From Streptomyces sp. CBMA29 (lineage in GTDB: Bacteria > Actinomycetota > Actinomycetes > Streptomycetales > Streptomycetaceae), in contig NZ_MECL01000074.1 in the NCBI RefSeq assembly GCF_014596445.1, positions 1-64,000 on the forward strand: DNA of 64,000 nt. Reading direction: 5' to 3'. This document shows positions 1-12,080 of this stretch, in pieces. Numbering within the stretch: position 1 is the first letter of the stretch; every line of letters starts with the position of its first letter. The position numbers and the translations under genes are program-made. A model generated the notes under the pieces. That model did no database searches and had not been told where the DNA came from. It saw only the letters and a list, made by a program, of their open reading frames with translations.

Positions 1-179
1 GCGACGGCACGCTCGGCCTGGTGCTGGCGCCGGACGCCGACGTCCAGGAGACCGGGCGCAGGATCGCCGCCGCGCTGGCCGCCGACGAGGTGCTGCGGGC
101 GGGCCTGGTGCGCGGCCTCGACCTGGCGCTGCTGCCGCCGGGCGCCGCGCTGCCGGGCGAGCCGCTGTTCGTGCGCTGA
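1..179 (+). CDS. C-terminal end of a probable SseB-family protein (partial)
   Basis: An open frame runs from the window edge (first complete codon at base 3) to a TGA at 177-179 and gives about 58 residues, rich in Ala and Leu and ending LFVR. The sentence-like pattern LAPDADVQETGRRIAAAL resembles the C-terminal domain of actinobacterial SseB-like proteins, which I recall lying upstream of this aquaporin/infC region in Streptomyces. No catalytic motif is visible in the fragment. The family assignment rests on recall and a short piece, so it is tentative; that the frame is coding is much safer, given the strong third-position GC. Confidence 0.45.
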   Translation, partial: DGTLGLVLAPDADVQETGRRIAAALAADEVLRAGLVRGLDLALLPPGAALPGEPLFVR

Positions 180-297
180 GCACACCGTTCCCGGCCCTCG
201 GGCGGACCATCCTCAATGGCCTGAATGTCCCGAGATGTGGATTTCATCAGCAAGGCCGAGAATGACGTGAGCAGACTGCTCGTCACAAGGAGGTCCG

Positions 298-1056
298 ATG
301 GACAAGCGAACAGTCACCTGCGAATTCCTCGGTACGCTCCTGCTGGTCTTCTTCGCGGTGGGGGCGGCGGTGCTGTCCGGCGAGTACATCGGCACCCTCG
401 GTATCGCGCTGGCCTTCGGCTTCGTCCTGCTCGCGCTGGCCTACACCTTCGGTCCCATATCGGGCTGCCACGTCAACCCGGCCGTCACGCTGGGCATGCT
501 GGTCGCCAAGCGGATCACCGTACGCACCGCCGTCGAGTACTGGATCGCGCAGTTCCTCGGCGCCATCGCGGGCGCCGCGCTGCTGCTGCTGGTCGCCAAG
601 CAGGTGCCCGGTCTCAAGACGCACGGCGCCTTCGGCACCAACGGGTACGGCTACCGGTCCGCGGTCGGCATCAACACCGCGGGTGCCTTCATCGCCGAGG
701 TGGTGCTGACCTTCCTGCTGGTCTTCGTGGTGCTCGCGGTGACCCACCGGGTCGCGGTGGTCGGCTTCGACGGCCTGCCCATCGGTATGGCGCTCGCCGT
801 CATCCACCTGGTCGGCATCCCGCTGACCGGCACGTCGGTGAACCCGGCGCGGAGCCTGGGCCCCGCGCTCTTCGCGGGCAGCCCGGCGCTCTCGCAGCTC
901 TGGCTGTTCATCGTGGCCCCGCTGATCGGCGGCGCGCTCGCCGCGCTGGTCCACCAGGTCACCCACCCGGCGCTGGTCGCCGCCAAGGCCGCCAGGGCCG
1001 CCGCCGTCGACGAGGCGCTGGCCGACAAGGGGAACGGCGCGACCGAGGCGTCATGA
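298..1056 (+). CDS. Aquaporin, MIP family
   Basis: A 252-residue channel of the major intrinsic protein family, expected to pass water or small neutral solutes across the cytoplasmic membrane. The two half-helix signatures are present: HVNPAV with Asn60 and SVNPARSLGP with Asn182. About six hydrophobic segments surround them, as expected for the duplicated MIP fold. The ATG at 298 follows a strong Shine-Dalgarno sequence (AAGGAGG, 287-293). The C-terminus after about residue 230 is an Ala/Lys/Glu-rich tail likely to lie in the cytoplasm. It stands alone, with a convergent small gene downstream. AqpZ-like versus glycerol facilitator cannot be settled by eye, though SLGPAL after the second NPA favours the aquaporin side. 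Confidence 0.9.
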   Translation: MDKRTVTCEFLGTLLLVFFAVGAAVLSGEYIGTLGIALAFGFVLLALAYTFGPISGCHVNPAVTLGMLVAKRITVRTAVEYWIAQFLGAIAGAALLLLVAKQVPGLKTHGAFGTNGYGYRSAVGINTAGAFIAEVVLTFLLVFVVLAVTHRVAVVGFDGLPIGMALAVIHLVGIPLTGTSVNPARSLGPALFAGSPALSQLWLFIVAPLIGGALAALVHQVTHPALVAAKAARAAAVDEALADKGNGATEAS

Positions 1057-1136
1057 GGTCCCGGCGGCCACACCAGCCACACCGGCCGCGTTGGCCGCGT
1101 TGGCCTTTCAGCCCCTGGCGTCTCGGCGACAGAGGT

Positions 1137-1490
1137 TCAGACGTAGACGGGTCCCGTGTACTTCTCGCCGGGCCCCTGGCCCGGCTCGTCCGGGACCAGC
1201 GACGCCTCGCGGAAGGCGAGCTGGAGCGACTTGAGCCCGTCCCGCAGCGGGGCCGCGTGGAAGGAGCTGATCTCGGTGGCACTCGCCGTCACCAGACCGG
1301 CCAGCGCCTGGATGAGCTTGCGGGCCTCGTCCAGGTCCTTGTGCTGCGGGCCCTCCTCGGCCAGCCCCAGATTCACCGCGGCGGCGCTCATCAGGTGCAC
1401 CGCGACCGTGGTGATCACCTCGACGGCGGGCACATCCGCGATGTCGCGGGTGAGGCTGTCGAAGTCCGGGGTCTGTTGCTCGTCGCTCAT
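1137..1490 (-). CDS. DUF1844 family protein
   Basis: A small acidic protein of 117 residues starting MSDEQQTPDFD; an upstream in-frame start at 1499 would add three residues. The segment VEVITTVAVHLMSAAAVNLGL followed by a DLDEARKLIQALAGLV helix is typical of DUF1844 proteins, which in actinomycetes sit next to infC. No enzymatic motif is visible and the function of the family is unknown to me. It points away from infC, so the two genes share the 380-base interval that contains the infC leader. Confidence 0.75.
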   Translation of the reverse strand: MSDEQQTPDFDSLTRDIADVPAVEVITTVAVHLMSAAAVNLGLAEEGPQHKDLDEARKLIQALAGLVTASATEISSFHAAPLRDGLKSLQLAFREASLVPDEPGQGPGEKYTGPVYV

Positions 1491-1499
1491 GCCGCACAC

Positions 1500-1872
1500 G
1501 ATATGCCCCGTCCGGCGGATTACGGGCTTCGGTCAGCCTTTGGTATGGTGGGAGAACGACCGGCCGGATACGCGTATGTCTTACGTGGGACGTACGAGTG
1601 TCTCGGCCATCAAGTGGAGGCTCCGATCTCCCACCTGGTCGGCCTTTCGGCCGACGGGTCCCCGGTCAGACGGTTTCCGGTCAGCATGACGCCACCGGGC
1701 ACCGTCCGATGCGCCCCGCGGAATAACGCGGCGGTGCTCCCCGGTTGTGAGGAGCCCCGCCTGTGTACCGTACGGGGCGTTTTTTGCGCCTTGGGTACGG
1801 GGTCGGAAGAACCACACAGACTCATGCGCGGCTGTCGGCCAGTCAGCCGCGTGGTGCAACCGAGGAGGCCCC
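1500..1872 (+). promoter_or_regulatory. infC leader with attenuator-like hairpin pair
   Basis: This long gene-free stretch precedes infC. It contains a GC-rich stem (GCCCCG 1754-1759 with CGGGGC 1773-1778) followed directly by six T residues (1780-1785), a textbook intrinsic terminator inside a leader. An alternative stem, GCTCC 1736-1740 with GGAGC 1751-1755, uses the first two bases of the terminator arm, so the two stems compete. A TATGGT at about 1541-1546 could be the -10 box. Autoregulatory leaders controlling infC-rpmI-rplT by L20 are established in E. coli and Firmicutes; whether this one responds to L20 or to something else is inference. Confidence 0.6.
1754..1785 (+). terminator. 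Intrinsic terminator or attenuator inside infC leader
   Basis: A six-base-pair GC stem with a 13-base loop is followed by G and T6. It lies about 90 bases upstream of the infC start, so read-through must be possible for the operon to be expressed. That makes an attenuator more likely than a plain end-of-transcript signal. Confidence 0.65.
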
Positions 1873-2553
1873 ATCAGCGCCGAGCCCCGCATCAACGACC
1901 GGATTCGCGTTCCCGAGGTTCGACTTGTCGGTCCCAGCGGCGAGCAGGTCGGCATCGTGCCGCTTGCGAAGGCCCTGGAGCTTGCGCAGGAGTACGACCT
2001 CGACCTGGTCGAGGTCGCGGCGACCGCCCGTCCGCCCGTGTGCAAGCTCATGGACTACGGGAAGTTCAAGTACGAGTCGGCCATGAAGGCCCGTGAGGCG
2101 CGCAAGAACCAGGCGCACACGGTCATCAAGGAGATGAAGCTCCGGCCGAAGATCGACCCGCACGACTACGACACCAAAAAGGGTCACGTCGTCCGGTTCC
2201 TCAAGCAGGGTGACAAGGTCAAGATCACGATCATGTTCCGTGGTCGCGAGCAGTCCCGGCCGGAGCTGGGTTACCGGCTGCTGCAGCGGCTCGCGGAGGA
2301 CGTCCAGGAGCTCGGCTTCATCGAGTCGAACCCGAAGCAGGACGGCCGGAACATGATCATGGTCCTCGGTCCGCACAAGAAGAAGACCGAGGCAATGGCC
2401 GAGGCCCGCGAGGCGCAGGCCGCCCGCAAGGCCAGCCGCCTGGGTGAGGCCCCGGCCGACGACGACGTGTCCCACGACGAGGCCGTGTCCCACGACGAGG
2501 CCGTGTCCCACGACGACGTCGAGGTGCCGGACGAGGCCCAGGCCGACGCCTGA
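1873..2553 (+). CDS. infC: Translation initiation factor IF-3, AUC start
   Basis: IF-3 binds the 30S subunit, prevents premature 50S joining and checks start-codon selection. The N-domain ([17 protein letters not shown]), linker and C-domain ([30 protein letters not shown]) are all present. No ATG, GTG or TTG lies at the right place: the frame is open upstream, but GAGGAGG at 1862-1868 sits four bases before ATC at 1873, giving a protein beginning (M)SAEPRIND. A rare start codon is established for infC and allows autoregulation, because IF-3 discriminates against non-canonical starts. The 226-residue protein has an acidic tail with three VSHDEA-like repeats from an 18-base tandem repeat at about 2466-2518. 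Confidence 0.92.
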   Translation: MSAEPRINDRIRVPEVRLVGPSGEQVGIVPLAKALELAQEYDLDLVEVAATARPPVCKLMDYGKFKYESAMKAREARKNQAHTVIKEMKLRPKIDPHDYDTKKGHVVRFLKQGDKVKITIMFRGREQSRPELGYRLLQRLAEDVQELGFIESNPKQDGRNMIMVLGPHKKKTEAMAEAREAQAARKASRLGEAPADDDVSHDEAVSHDEAVSHDDVEVPDEAQADA

Positions 2554-2567
2554 GACGAGACGAACAC

Positions 2568-2588
2568 CCCGGAGCCTCCGGCTCCGGG
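2568..2588 (+). terminator. Perfect 9-bp hairpin between infC and rpmI
   Basis: CCCGGAGCC and GGCTCCGGG form a perfect stem with a three-base loop, 15 bases after the infC stop. No T-run follows, so it is more likely an RNA processing or stability element, or a partial terminator, than a full stop. Confidence 0.4.
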
Positions 2589-2663
2589 CCGTAATGCAGG
2601 ACTGACGCTCTCCGTGCGCCCACCGGCGGACGGGAGGGCCAGCGACGAGGAGACTACGGCGCC

Positions 2664-2858
2664 ATGCCGAAGAACAAGACGCACAGCGGTGCGAGCAAGC
2701 GCTTCAAGATCACCGGCTCCGGCAAGGTGCTGCGCGAGCGCGCCGGCAAGCGCCACCTGCTTGAGCACAAGCCGTCCAGCAAGACGCGCGCCCTCACCGG
2801 CACCGTCGAGGTCGCCAAGTCGGACGTCAAGAAGATCAAGAAGCTTCTCGGCAAGTGA
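2664..2858 (+). CDS. rpmI: 50S ribosomal protein L35
   Basis: A 64-residue, very basic protein that starts [15 protein letters not shown] and matches L35 along its full length. It is a component of the large ribosomal subunit. It lies between infC and rplT, the conserved order of this operon. A GACGAGGAG-like ribosome binding site precedes the ATG. A small stem (TGCCCC 2865-2870 with GGGGCA 2875-2880) lies seven bases after the stop and may separate or process the rpmI and rplT parts of the transcript. Confidence 0.97.
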   Translation: MPKNKTHSGASKRFKITGSGKVLRERAGKRHLLEHKPSSKTRALTGTVEVAKSDVKKIKKLLGK

Positions 2859-2956
2859 CGGCGGTGCCCCGACGGGGGCATGCCGTTCCGATCCGGGACC
2901 TCATTCGCTTTCGGACCGTGTGAGCATCACCGCGGTCCCCTAGAAGGAGTTATCAA

Positions 2957-3340
2957 GTGGCACGCGTCAAGCGGGCAGTCAACGCCCAGAAGAAGCGCCG
3001 GGCAATCCTCGAGCAGGCCAGCGGTTACCGCGGTCAGCGTTCGCGCCTGTACCGCAAGGCCAAGGAGCAGGTCACCCACTCCCTGGTCTACAACTACAAC
3101 GACCGCAAGAAGCGCAAGGGCGACTTCCGTCAGCTCTGGATCCAGCGGATCAACGCCGCTGCCCGCGCCAACGGCATCACCTACAACCGCTTCATCCAGG
3201 GTCTGAAGGCCGCCAACGTCGAGGTGGACCGCAAGATCCTCGCCGAGCTGGCCGTCAACGACGCGAACGCCTTCGCGGCGCTGGTCGAGGTCGCCCAGAA
3301 GGCGCTGCCTTCCGACGTGAACGCGCCCAAGGCGGCCTGA
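2957..3340 (+). CDS. rplT: 50S ribosomal protein L20
   Basis: A 127-residue protein with the basic N-terminal extension of L20 ([18 protein letters not shown]) and the globular RNA-binding half. L20 is an early assembly protein of the 50S subunit and is the known autoregulator of this operon in other bacteria. It starts with GTG at 2957 behind AGAAGGAG (2942-2949). It is the last gene of the infC-rpmI-rplT unit. Confidence 0.97.
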   Translation: MARVKRAVNAQKKRRAILEQASGYRGQRSRLYRKAKEQVTHSLVYNYNDRKKRKGDFRQLWIQRINAAARANGITYNRFIQGLKAANVEVDRKILAELAVNDANAFAALVEVAQKALPSDVNAPKAA

Positions 3341-3374
3341 CGCCGACACGCGCCCTGTTCACGGTACGGTTCCG

Positions 3375-3403
3375 GGCCCGCGGGTGGTTCTCCCCTGCGG
3401 GCC
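3375..3403 (+). terminator. Hairpin after rplT
   Basis: GGCCCGC at 3375-3381 pairs with GCGGGCC at 3397-3403, 34 bases after the rplT stop and before the next ribosome binding site. There is no T-tract, so termination efficiency is uncertain. Confidence 0.45.
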
Positions 3404-3446
3404 TGTGCCATGCCCGCTTCCCCCGTATCCGGAAGGCGAGTCACCC

Positions 3447-4304
3447 ATGCCAGCCCCCGAGCTGACCTCGTTGCGTTCGACGCGCGTCACCGACGCGCAC
3501 CGGCTGGCCAAGCGCAGCTTCCGCGGCAAGGAGCGCCGCTTCCTGGCCGAGGGACCGCAGGCCGTGCGGGAGGCCATCGCGCACCCCGGCACCGAGGGCG
3601 GCAGGACACTGGTCGAGCTGTACGCCACCCCGGAGGCCGCCGAGCGGCACGCCGACATCGTGGCCGCCGCCCGTACCGTCGGCGCGCCCGTACTGACCGC
3701 GACCCCCGAGGTGATGGCGGAGATCTCTGACACCGTCACCCCGCAGGGCCTGGTCGGTGTGTGCCGCTTCCTCGACTCGCCCTTCGAGGAGATCCTGCGC
3801 GCCAGGCCCCGGCTCGTCGCCGTCCTGGCCAACGTCCGCGACCCCGGCAACGCCGGTACGGTGCTGCGCTGCGCCGACGCCGCGGGCGCCGACGCGGTGG
3901 TGCTCACCGACGCGTCCGTGGACCCGTACAACCCCAAGGCCGTACGTGCCTCCGCGGGGAGCCTGTTCCACCTGCCGGTGGCCGTCGGCGTGCCCGTCGA
4001 CACCGCCGTGGCAGGACTGCGGGCCGCCGGGGTACGGGTGGTGGCCGCGGACGGCGCGGGCGGGCGGGACCTGGACGCCGAACTGGACGAGGGCACCATG
4101 AACGGCCCCACCGCCTGGATCTTCGGCAACGAGGCGTGGGGCCTGCCCGAGGAGACCCGGGCGCTCGCCGACGAGGTCGTCCGCGTCCCGATCCACGGCC
4201 GCGCCGAAAGCCTCAACCTCGCGACGGCCGCCGCCGTCTGCCTCTACGCCTCCGCGCGGGCGCAGCGCGCGGCCGGAGGGTGCCGCAGCGTCACATCCAC
4301 CTAG
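3447..4304 (+). CDS. TrmH/SpoU-family RNA 2'-O-methyltransferase
   Basis: A 285-residue SPOUT-fold methyltransferase that would use S-adenosylmethionine to methylate a ribose 2'-OH in rRNA or tRNA. The N-terminal substrate-binding domain covers about residues 15-110 (FLAEGPQAVREAI). The three SpoU motifs follow: NVRDPGNAGTVLR, then IFGNEAWGLPEE, then IPIHGRAESLNLATAAAV read here as VPIHGRAESLN. The ATG at 3447 follows GGAAGGCGAG. Adjacency to rplT and pheST matches the conserved streptomycete order. Thiostrepton-resistance-type enzymes belong to the same family, but this chromosomal location argues for a housekeeping role. Confidence 0.88.
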   Translation: MPAPELTSLRSTRVTDAHRLAKRSFRGKERRFLAEGPQAVREAIAHPGTEGGRTLVELYATPEAAERHADIVAAARTVGAPVLTATPEVMAEISDTVTPQGLVGVCRFLDSPFEEILRARPRLVAVLANVRDPGNAGTVLRCADAAGADAVVLTDASVDPYNPKAVRASAGSLFHLPVAVGVPVDTAVAGLRAAGVRVVAADGAGGRDLDAELDEGTMNGPTAWIFGNEAWGLPEETRALADEVVRVPIHGRAESLNLATAAAVCLYASARAQRAAGGCRSVTST

Positions 4305-4346
4305 TAGGGTGGCGGCCCGGGGGGCCCTGAAAGGGGAGTGGCGGGG

Positions 4347-5570
4347 ATGGATGTGACGGTGCCAGAGGACGAGGCGCGCAGCGCCGTCCTGGGCCGGACC
4401 GCGCGGTCCGCGGGACCGCGGACACCGAGCTCCGCGGGCCACGAAGCGGAACCGCGGGACACCGCGGCACGCGCCGCCCGCCCGCGCGGCACGGAACCGT
4501 TCGGCGTCGACTCCCTGGGCCTGGACCCGGACGACCTCCCCGACGGCCTGGTGGTCGCCGACGAGCGCGGCCGGGTGATCGCCTTCAACGCCGCCGCCGC
4601 CCGGATCACCGCCCTGCATCCGCGCGACGTGCTCGGCAGGTCCGTCGAGCGCGCGCTGCCGCTGGAAGACCTCGAAGGCCGCCGCTGGTGGGCGCTCACC
4701 GACCCGTACGGCGGCCTGGCCATCAGGGTCGGCCAGCCGGAACGCAATCTGCTGCTGCCCGGCGGACGCGAAGTGCTGGTCGCCGCCCGCTACGTGCGCG
4801 AATACCCCACGGGACCGGTGCGCCGTCTGGTGGTCTCGCTGCGCGGTACCGAGGCGCGCCGCCGTACCGAACGCAGCCACGCAGAACTGATCGCCACCGT
4901 CGCGCACGAACTGCGCTCGCCGCTCACCTCGGTCAAGGGCTTCACCGCGACCCTGCTCGCCAAGTGGGAGCGCTTCACCGACGACCAGAAGAAGCTCATG
5001 CTGGAGACCGTCGACGCCGACGCCAACCGCGTCACCCGGCTGATCGCGGAACTCCTCGACATCTCCCGGATCGACTCCGGCCGCCTGGAAGTGCGCCGCC
5101 AGCCGGTGGACATGGCGGCGGCCGTGCAGCGGCACGTGGACGGCCATGTCGCCGCGGGCCAGCGGGCCGACCGCTTCCAGGTGCGGGTCACCCAGCCGCT
5201 GCCCGCGCTGTGGGCCGACCCCGACAAGGTCGACCAGGTCCTCGGCAATCTGCTGGAAAACGCGGTGCGGCACGGCGAGGGGACTGTCACCATCGACGTA
5301 GAGCCCTCGTTCTCCGCGCAGGAGCGGAGCTGCACCGGCACAGCGGTGACCGTGAGCGACGAGGGACCCGGCATTCCGGAGGAGTCGATGGGCCGCGTCT
5401 TCACCCGCTTCTGGCGGGGCAGCAAGCGCGGCGGCACCGGTCTCGGGCTCTACATCGTCAAGGGCATCGTCGAGGCGCACGGCGGCGCCATCTCGGTGGG
5501 CAGGGCCCCCGGCGGCGGCGCCCAGTTCCGATTTATTCTGCCCGTCGGGGCACCCGCTTTCATGGCCTGA
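4347..5570 (+). CDS. PAS-domain sensor histidine kinase (orphan)
   Basis: A 407-residue kinase. After a disordered Pro/Arg-rich N-terminus, a PAS domain spans about residues 55-150 (LPDGLVVADERGRVIAFN). The H-box AHELRSPLTS has the phospho-acceptor at His187, the N-box is LLENAVRHG with Asn305, and G-boxes DEGPGIP and GGTGLGLYI close the ATPase domain. There is no transmembrane segment or signal peptide, so it should sense a cytoplasmic cue. No response regulator is nearby. ATG 4347 is preferred over GTG 4338 because AAGGGGAG (4331-4338) is correctly spaced only for the former. Confidence 0.88.
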   Translation: MDVTVPEDEARSAVLGRTARSAGPRTPSSAGHEAEPRDTAARAARPRGTEPFGVDSLGLDPDDLPDGLVVADERGRVIAFNAAAARITALHPRDVLGRSVERALPLEDLEGRRWWALTDPYGGLAIRVGQPERNLLLPGGREVLVAARYVREYPTGPVRRLVVSLRGTEARRRTERSHAELIATVAHELRSPLTSVKGFTATLLAKWERFTDDQKKLMLETVDADANRVTRLIAELLDISRIDSGRLEVRRQPVDMAAAVQRHVDGHVAAGQRADRFQVRVTQPLPALWADPDKVDQVLGNLLENAVRHGEGTVTIDVEPSFSAQERSCTGTAVTVSDEGPGIPEESMGRVFTRFWRGSKRGGTGLGLYIVKGIVEAHGGAISVGRAPGGGAQFRFILPVGAPAFMA

Positions 5571-9429
<3,859 letters not shown>

Positions 9430-9448
9430 CGGCGTGCAGGACCCGAGA

Positions 9449-9492
9449 GGGGGGCCGTCCCGGACGTACCGGGGCGGTCCCCCTCGTCTTTT
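9449..9492 (+). terminator. Strong intrinsic terminator after pheT
   Basis: Bases 9449-9463 and 9469-9483 form a 15-bp stem with two G-U pairs and a five-base loop (ACGTA). It is followed by TCGTCTTTT. Position (20 bases after the pheT stop) and structure make this one of the clearest terminators in the window. Confidence 0.85.
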
Positions 9493-9654
9493 GGGGAGCG
9501 CTTGGGGGTTTCGTCGCTCTTTCGAGTGATTACCCCGTTCGGCGGGCCACTTGTGCGCGGGGAATGGCCAGAATCGGTCGGGATGCGGGAGCCGGGCATG
9601 CGGGCCGCGACTCCGACGCTGCCGCGACCGCGGCTTCTGGGGGGAGCCGGGCGG

Positions 9655-10869
9655 ATGATCCGAAACCGGGCAGTCCGTGCGCTGCGAAGGGTGCCGTGGG
9701 CGCTGGTACCCGCCGTGTGGGTGGCGGTGATGGGTGTGCTCACCTGGCAGTTGTCCGAGGGCGCCGACGTGCTGCCCGCCCTCGCCGTGACACCCGCGGT
9801 GGCCGGCGCGGCGGGCGCCCGGCGGCGCTGGGTGTTCGGCAGCGGGCTGCTGGCGCTCGGCGTGCTGGGCGCGGAGCTGGCCGACGACGCCTTCGACGGC
9901 TTCGGCCCGGTGCTCGGCGCCGCGGCCACCGTGGTCGCGGTGATAGCCGCGGCGATGTGGACCGCCCGCCGCCGCTCGCTGCTCTGCGACGAGCTGGACC
10001 GTACGCGGGAGATCGCCGTCGCCGCCCAGCAGGTGCTGCTGCGGCCGTTGCCGCGCAGAGCGGGCGGCTGGACGGTGGCGGGGGAGTACGTGTCGGCCAG
10101 CCGGGGCGCCCACGTGGGCGGCGACTTCTACGAGGTGCTGGCCACGCCGTTCGGGGTGCGCGCGCTCATCGGGGACGCGCGCGGCCACGGCCTGCCCGCG
10201 ATCGGCATGGTCGCCGCGCTGCTCGGCAGTTTCCGCGAGGCCGCCTATCAGGAACCGGAACTGTCGGGCGTGCTGCGGCGGTTGGACGGGTCCCTGCGAC
10301 GCCATCTGCGGGAGCGGACCCGCGGCGAGCATCCGGCGGCGGGCGGTGTCCCGCCGCAGGATCCGGTCGCCGAGGAATTCGCCACTCTCCAACTCGTCGA
10401 GCTCGCCGACGACGGCGCCTACCGGATCGTCAACTGCGGCCACCCGCAGCCGTATCTGCTCGACGCGGCGCCCGGTCCGCTGCCGATCGGCGAACCTCTG
10501 CCGCCGCTGGGCCTGTTCGACCCGGCGCGGACGGCCGCACCGGCCGCCACGGGTCATGTGCCGCCCGGCGACGGGCTGTTGCTCTGCACCGACGGCATGC
10601 AGGACGCGCGGGACGCCGAGGGCGCGTTCTTCCCGCTGGCCGACGCCCTGGCCGATGCCCTGGCCGCCGCGTTGGCCGCCGCGGCCGACGCGGGCCCCGG
10701 CGCCCCGCTGTCCGGCCGCGCCGTCGCCGCGGACCTGCGCGCCGCCGTCCTGCGGCACGCCGACGACCGCCCCGCCGACGACGTGGCACTGCTGGTGCTC
10801 GTACGGGACGGCGTACGGTCGGCGGCCCGGCCGCGTACGGCGGCGCTCTCCGGAGTGCCGCGCCGCTGA
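9655..10869 (+). CDS. SpoIIE/PP2C-type serine/threonine phosphatase, membrane-anchored
   Basis: A 404-residue protein with two to three hydrophobic N-terminal segments (about residues 14-110: ALVPAVWVAVMGVLTW, VFGSGLLALGVLGAEL, TVVAVIAAAMW) and a cytoplasmic PP2C/SpoIIE domain. Metal-binding signatures are GGDFYE (Asp157), DARGHGLPA and LLLCTDGMQDAR. Such proteins dephosphorylate anti-anti-sigma factors; no partner is encoded nearby. The start is uncertain: ATG 9655 follows GGGGGGAG and gives a membrane-type N-terminus, while in-frame starts at 9583 and 9598 would add 19-24 residues. The Ala-rich stretch near residue 335 is low complexity. Confidence 0.82.
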   Translation: MIRNRAVRALRRVPWALVPAVWVAVMGVLTWQLSEGADVLPALAVTPAVAGAAGARRRWVFGSGLLALGVLGAELADDAFDGFGPVLGAAATVVAVIAAAMWTARRRSLLCDELDRTREIAVAAQQVLLRPLPRRAGGWTVAGEYVSASRGAHVGGDFYEVLATPFGVRALIGDARGHGLPAIGMVAALLGSFREAAYQEPELSGVLRRLDGSLRRHLRERTRGEHPAAGGVPPQDPVAEEFATLQLVELADDGAYRIVNCGHPQPYLLDAAPGPLPIGEPLPPLGLFDPARTAAPAATGHVPPGDGLLLCTDGMQDARDAEGAFFPLADALADALAAALAAAADAGPGAPLSGRAVAADLRAAVLRHADDRPADDVALLVLVRDGVRSAARPRTAALSGVPRR

Positions 10870-10932
10870 ACGCCCCCTTCCTTGGTAGATATGGGCGGAT
10901 TGCTCGCCTCTACGAAGGAAGGGGACGGCGTG

Positions 10933-11526
10933 GTGACAGTGACCGGGCACAGCGCCCCCGCACCCGGCGTCGCGCCCGCCGCCGTATCGGCCGCGGAACT
11001 CCTGGCCGTCATCGGCCCCGCGGGCCCCGACCGCACCGCGATGCTGGTCGCGCTCGGGCGCGGGTTGCGGCCGGGCGGGCGCAGGACCGGCGTGGCGCGG
11101 GTGTACGGAGCCGGGGCCCCCGACCCGTACGACCGCGTCGGTGAACTCCTCGACCTGGCGGCCGTCCACGCGGGTCTGCGCGTCGGCGCCCGGCGCATCC
11201 ACGAAGCCCTGGCCGCCGCCGGGCTCACCCTGGCCGACCACCCCGACCCGGAGCGGCCGGGCGTCATCCCCCGCCGCGCCCGCTACGAACACCTGGCGGT
11301 CTGCGACCAGCTTCTCCTGGCCGTCGCCCTGGCCCTCATCCCGGCCCCGGACGTCCTCCTGGTCGACCCGGCCGACGCCGCCGTCCCGGCCGAGGACCGG
11401 ATCTGGGCCCGCCTCCGCGGTGTCGCCGCCGCGGGCACCCTCGTGATCGCCGCCGCCCCCACCGCGGACGTGGCAGGCGAACACGCCCACCACACCGTGC
11501 TGCTCCCGCACGGGAACGCCGTTTGA
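10933..11526 (+). CDS. Degenerate ABC-ATPase-like protein
   Basis: A 197-residue protein laid out like an ABC transporter nucleotide-binding domain without a working Walker A: the loop position reads GPAGPDRTAML, where GxxGxGK(S/T) is expected. A Walker B-like stretch LIPAPDVLLVDPADA lacks the catalytic Glu, and a final strand TLVIAAAPT replaces the H-loop strand. I infer a pseudo-ATPase or a regulatory relative. GTG 10933 follows GAAGGAAGGGGA; GTG 10930 is an alternative. Its last codons and stop lie within a three-copy 35-bp repeat. Confidence 0.55.
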   Translation: MTVTGHSAPAPGVAPAAVSAAELLAVIGPAGPDRTAMLVALGRGLRPGGRRTGVARVYGAGAPDPYDRVGELLDLAAVHAGLRVGARRIHEALAAAGLTLADHPDPERPGVIPRRARYEHLAVCDQLLLAVALALIPAPDVLLVDPADAAVPAEDRIWARLRGVAAAGTLVIAAAPTADVAGEHAHHTVLLPHGNAV

Positions 11527-11612
11527 CCGCCGGTCACCACCCGCAGGGGGACGCCGTTTGACCGCCGGTCACCACCCGCACGGAGACGCCCTCTGACCGC
11601 CGGTCACCACCG
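11514..11612. repeat. 35-bp tandem repeat, about 3 copies, spanning a stop codon
   Basis: The block ACGCCGTTTGACCGCCGGTC plus CACCACCCGCA recurs with period 35; the TGA triplets fall at 11524, 11559 and 11594. The first copy includes the last codons and stop of the upstream gene, so the 3' end of that gene has been tandemly duplicated. Confidence 0.85.
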
Positions 11613-11661
11613 GCCCCGGTGGGGCGGTTGCCGCATCCCCCGACCACCCGCCGGTGACGGT

Positions 11662-12080
11662 TTCCCCGCGCCCCTTCGGCGTGCGCCGTGGTCCGGCGGG
11701 GTGTTCGCCGGTTGGTGGTGCGTTTCGGTTGCTCGCGCAGTTCCCCGCGCCCCTTTGGGCGTGCGCCGTGGTCCGGCGGGGTGTTTGTCGGTTGGTGGTG
11801 CGTTTCGGTTGCTCGCGCAGTTCCCCGCGCCCCTTTGGGCGTGCGCCGTGGTCCGGCGGGGTGTTTGTCGGTTGGTGGTGCGTTTCGGTTGCTCGCGCAG
11901 TTCCCCGCGCCCCTTTGGGCGTGCGCCGTGGTCCGGCGGGGTGTTTGTCGGTTGGTGGTGCGTTTCGGTTGCTCGCGCAGTTCCCCGCGCCCCTTTGGGC
12001 GTGCGCCGTGGTCCGGCGGGGTGTTTGTCGGTTGGTGGTGCGTTTCGGTTGCTCGCGCGGTTCCCCGTGCCCCGTCGGGC
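11662..12080. repeat. 80-bp tandem repeat, 5 copies plus a degenerate partial
   Basis: The phrase GTGCGCCGTGGTCCGGCGGG starts at 11681, 11761, 11841, 11921 and 12001, giving an exact 80-base period. The first unit is one base shorter and slightly diverged (GTGTTCGCCGG), the middle units are identical, and a diverged partial copy begins at 12061. The unit contains GCGCAGTTCCCCGCGCCCCT, a phrase I recall as a common streptomycete intergenic sequence. The length is not a multiple of three, and long frames on both strands are artefacts of GC content. The whole interval 11527-12217 has no gene that I can support. Confidence 0.92.

Noticed and set aside
11662-12080. The 80-bp array as a CRISPR array
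   Set aside because: Units are directly adjacent with no unique spacers, and no cas genes are present.
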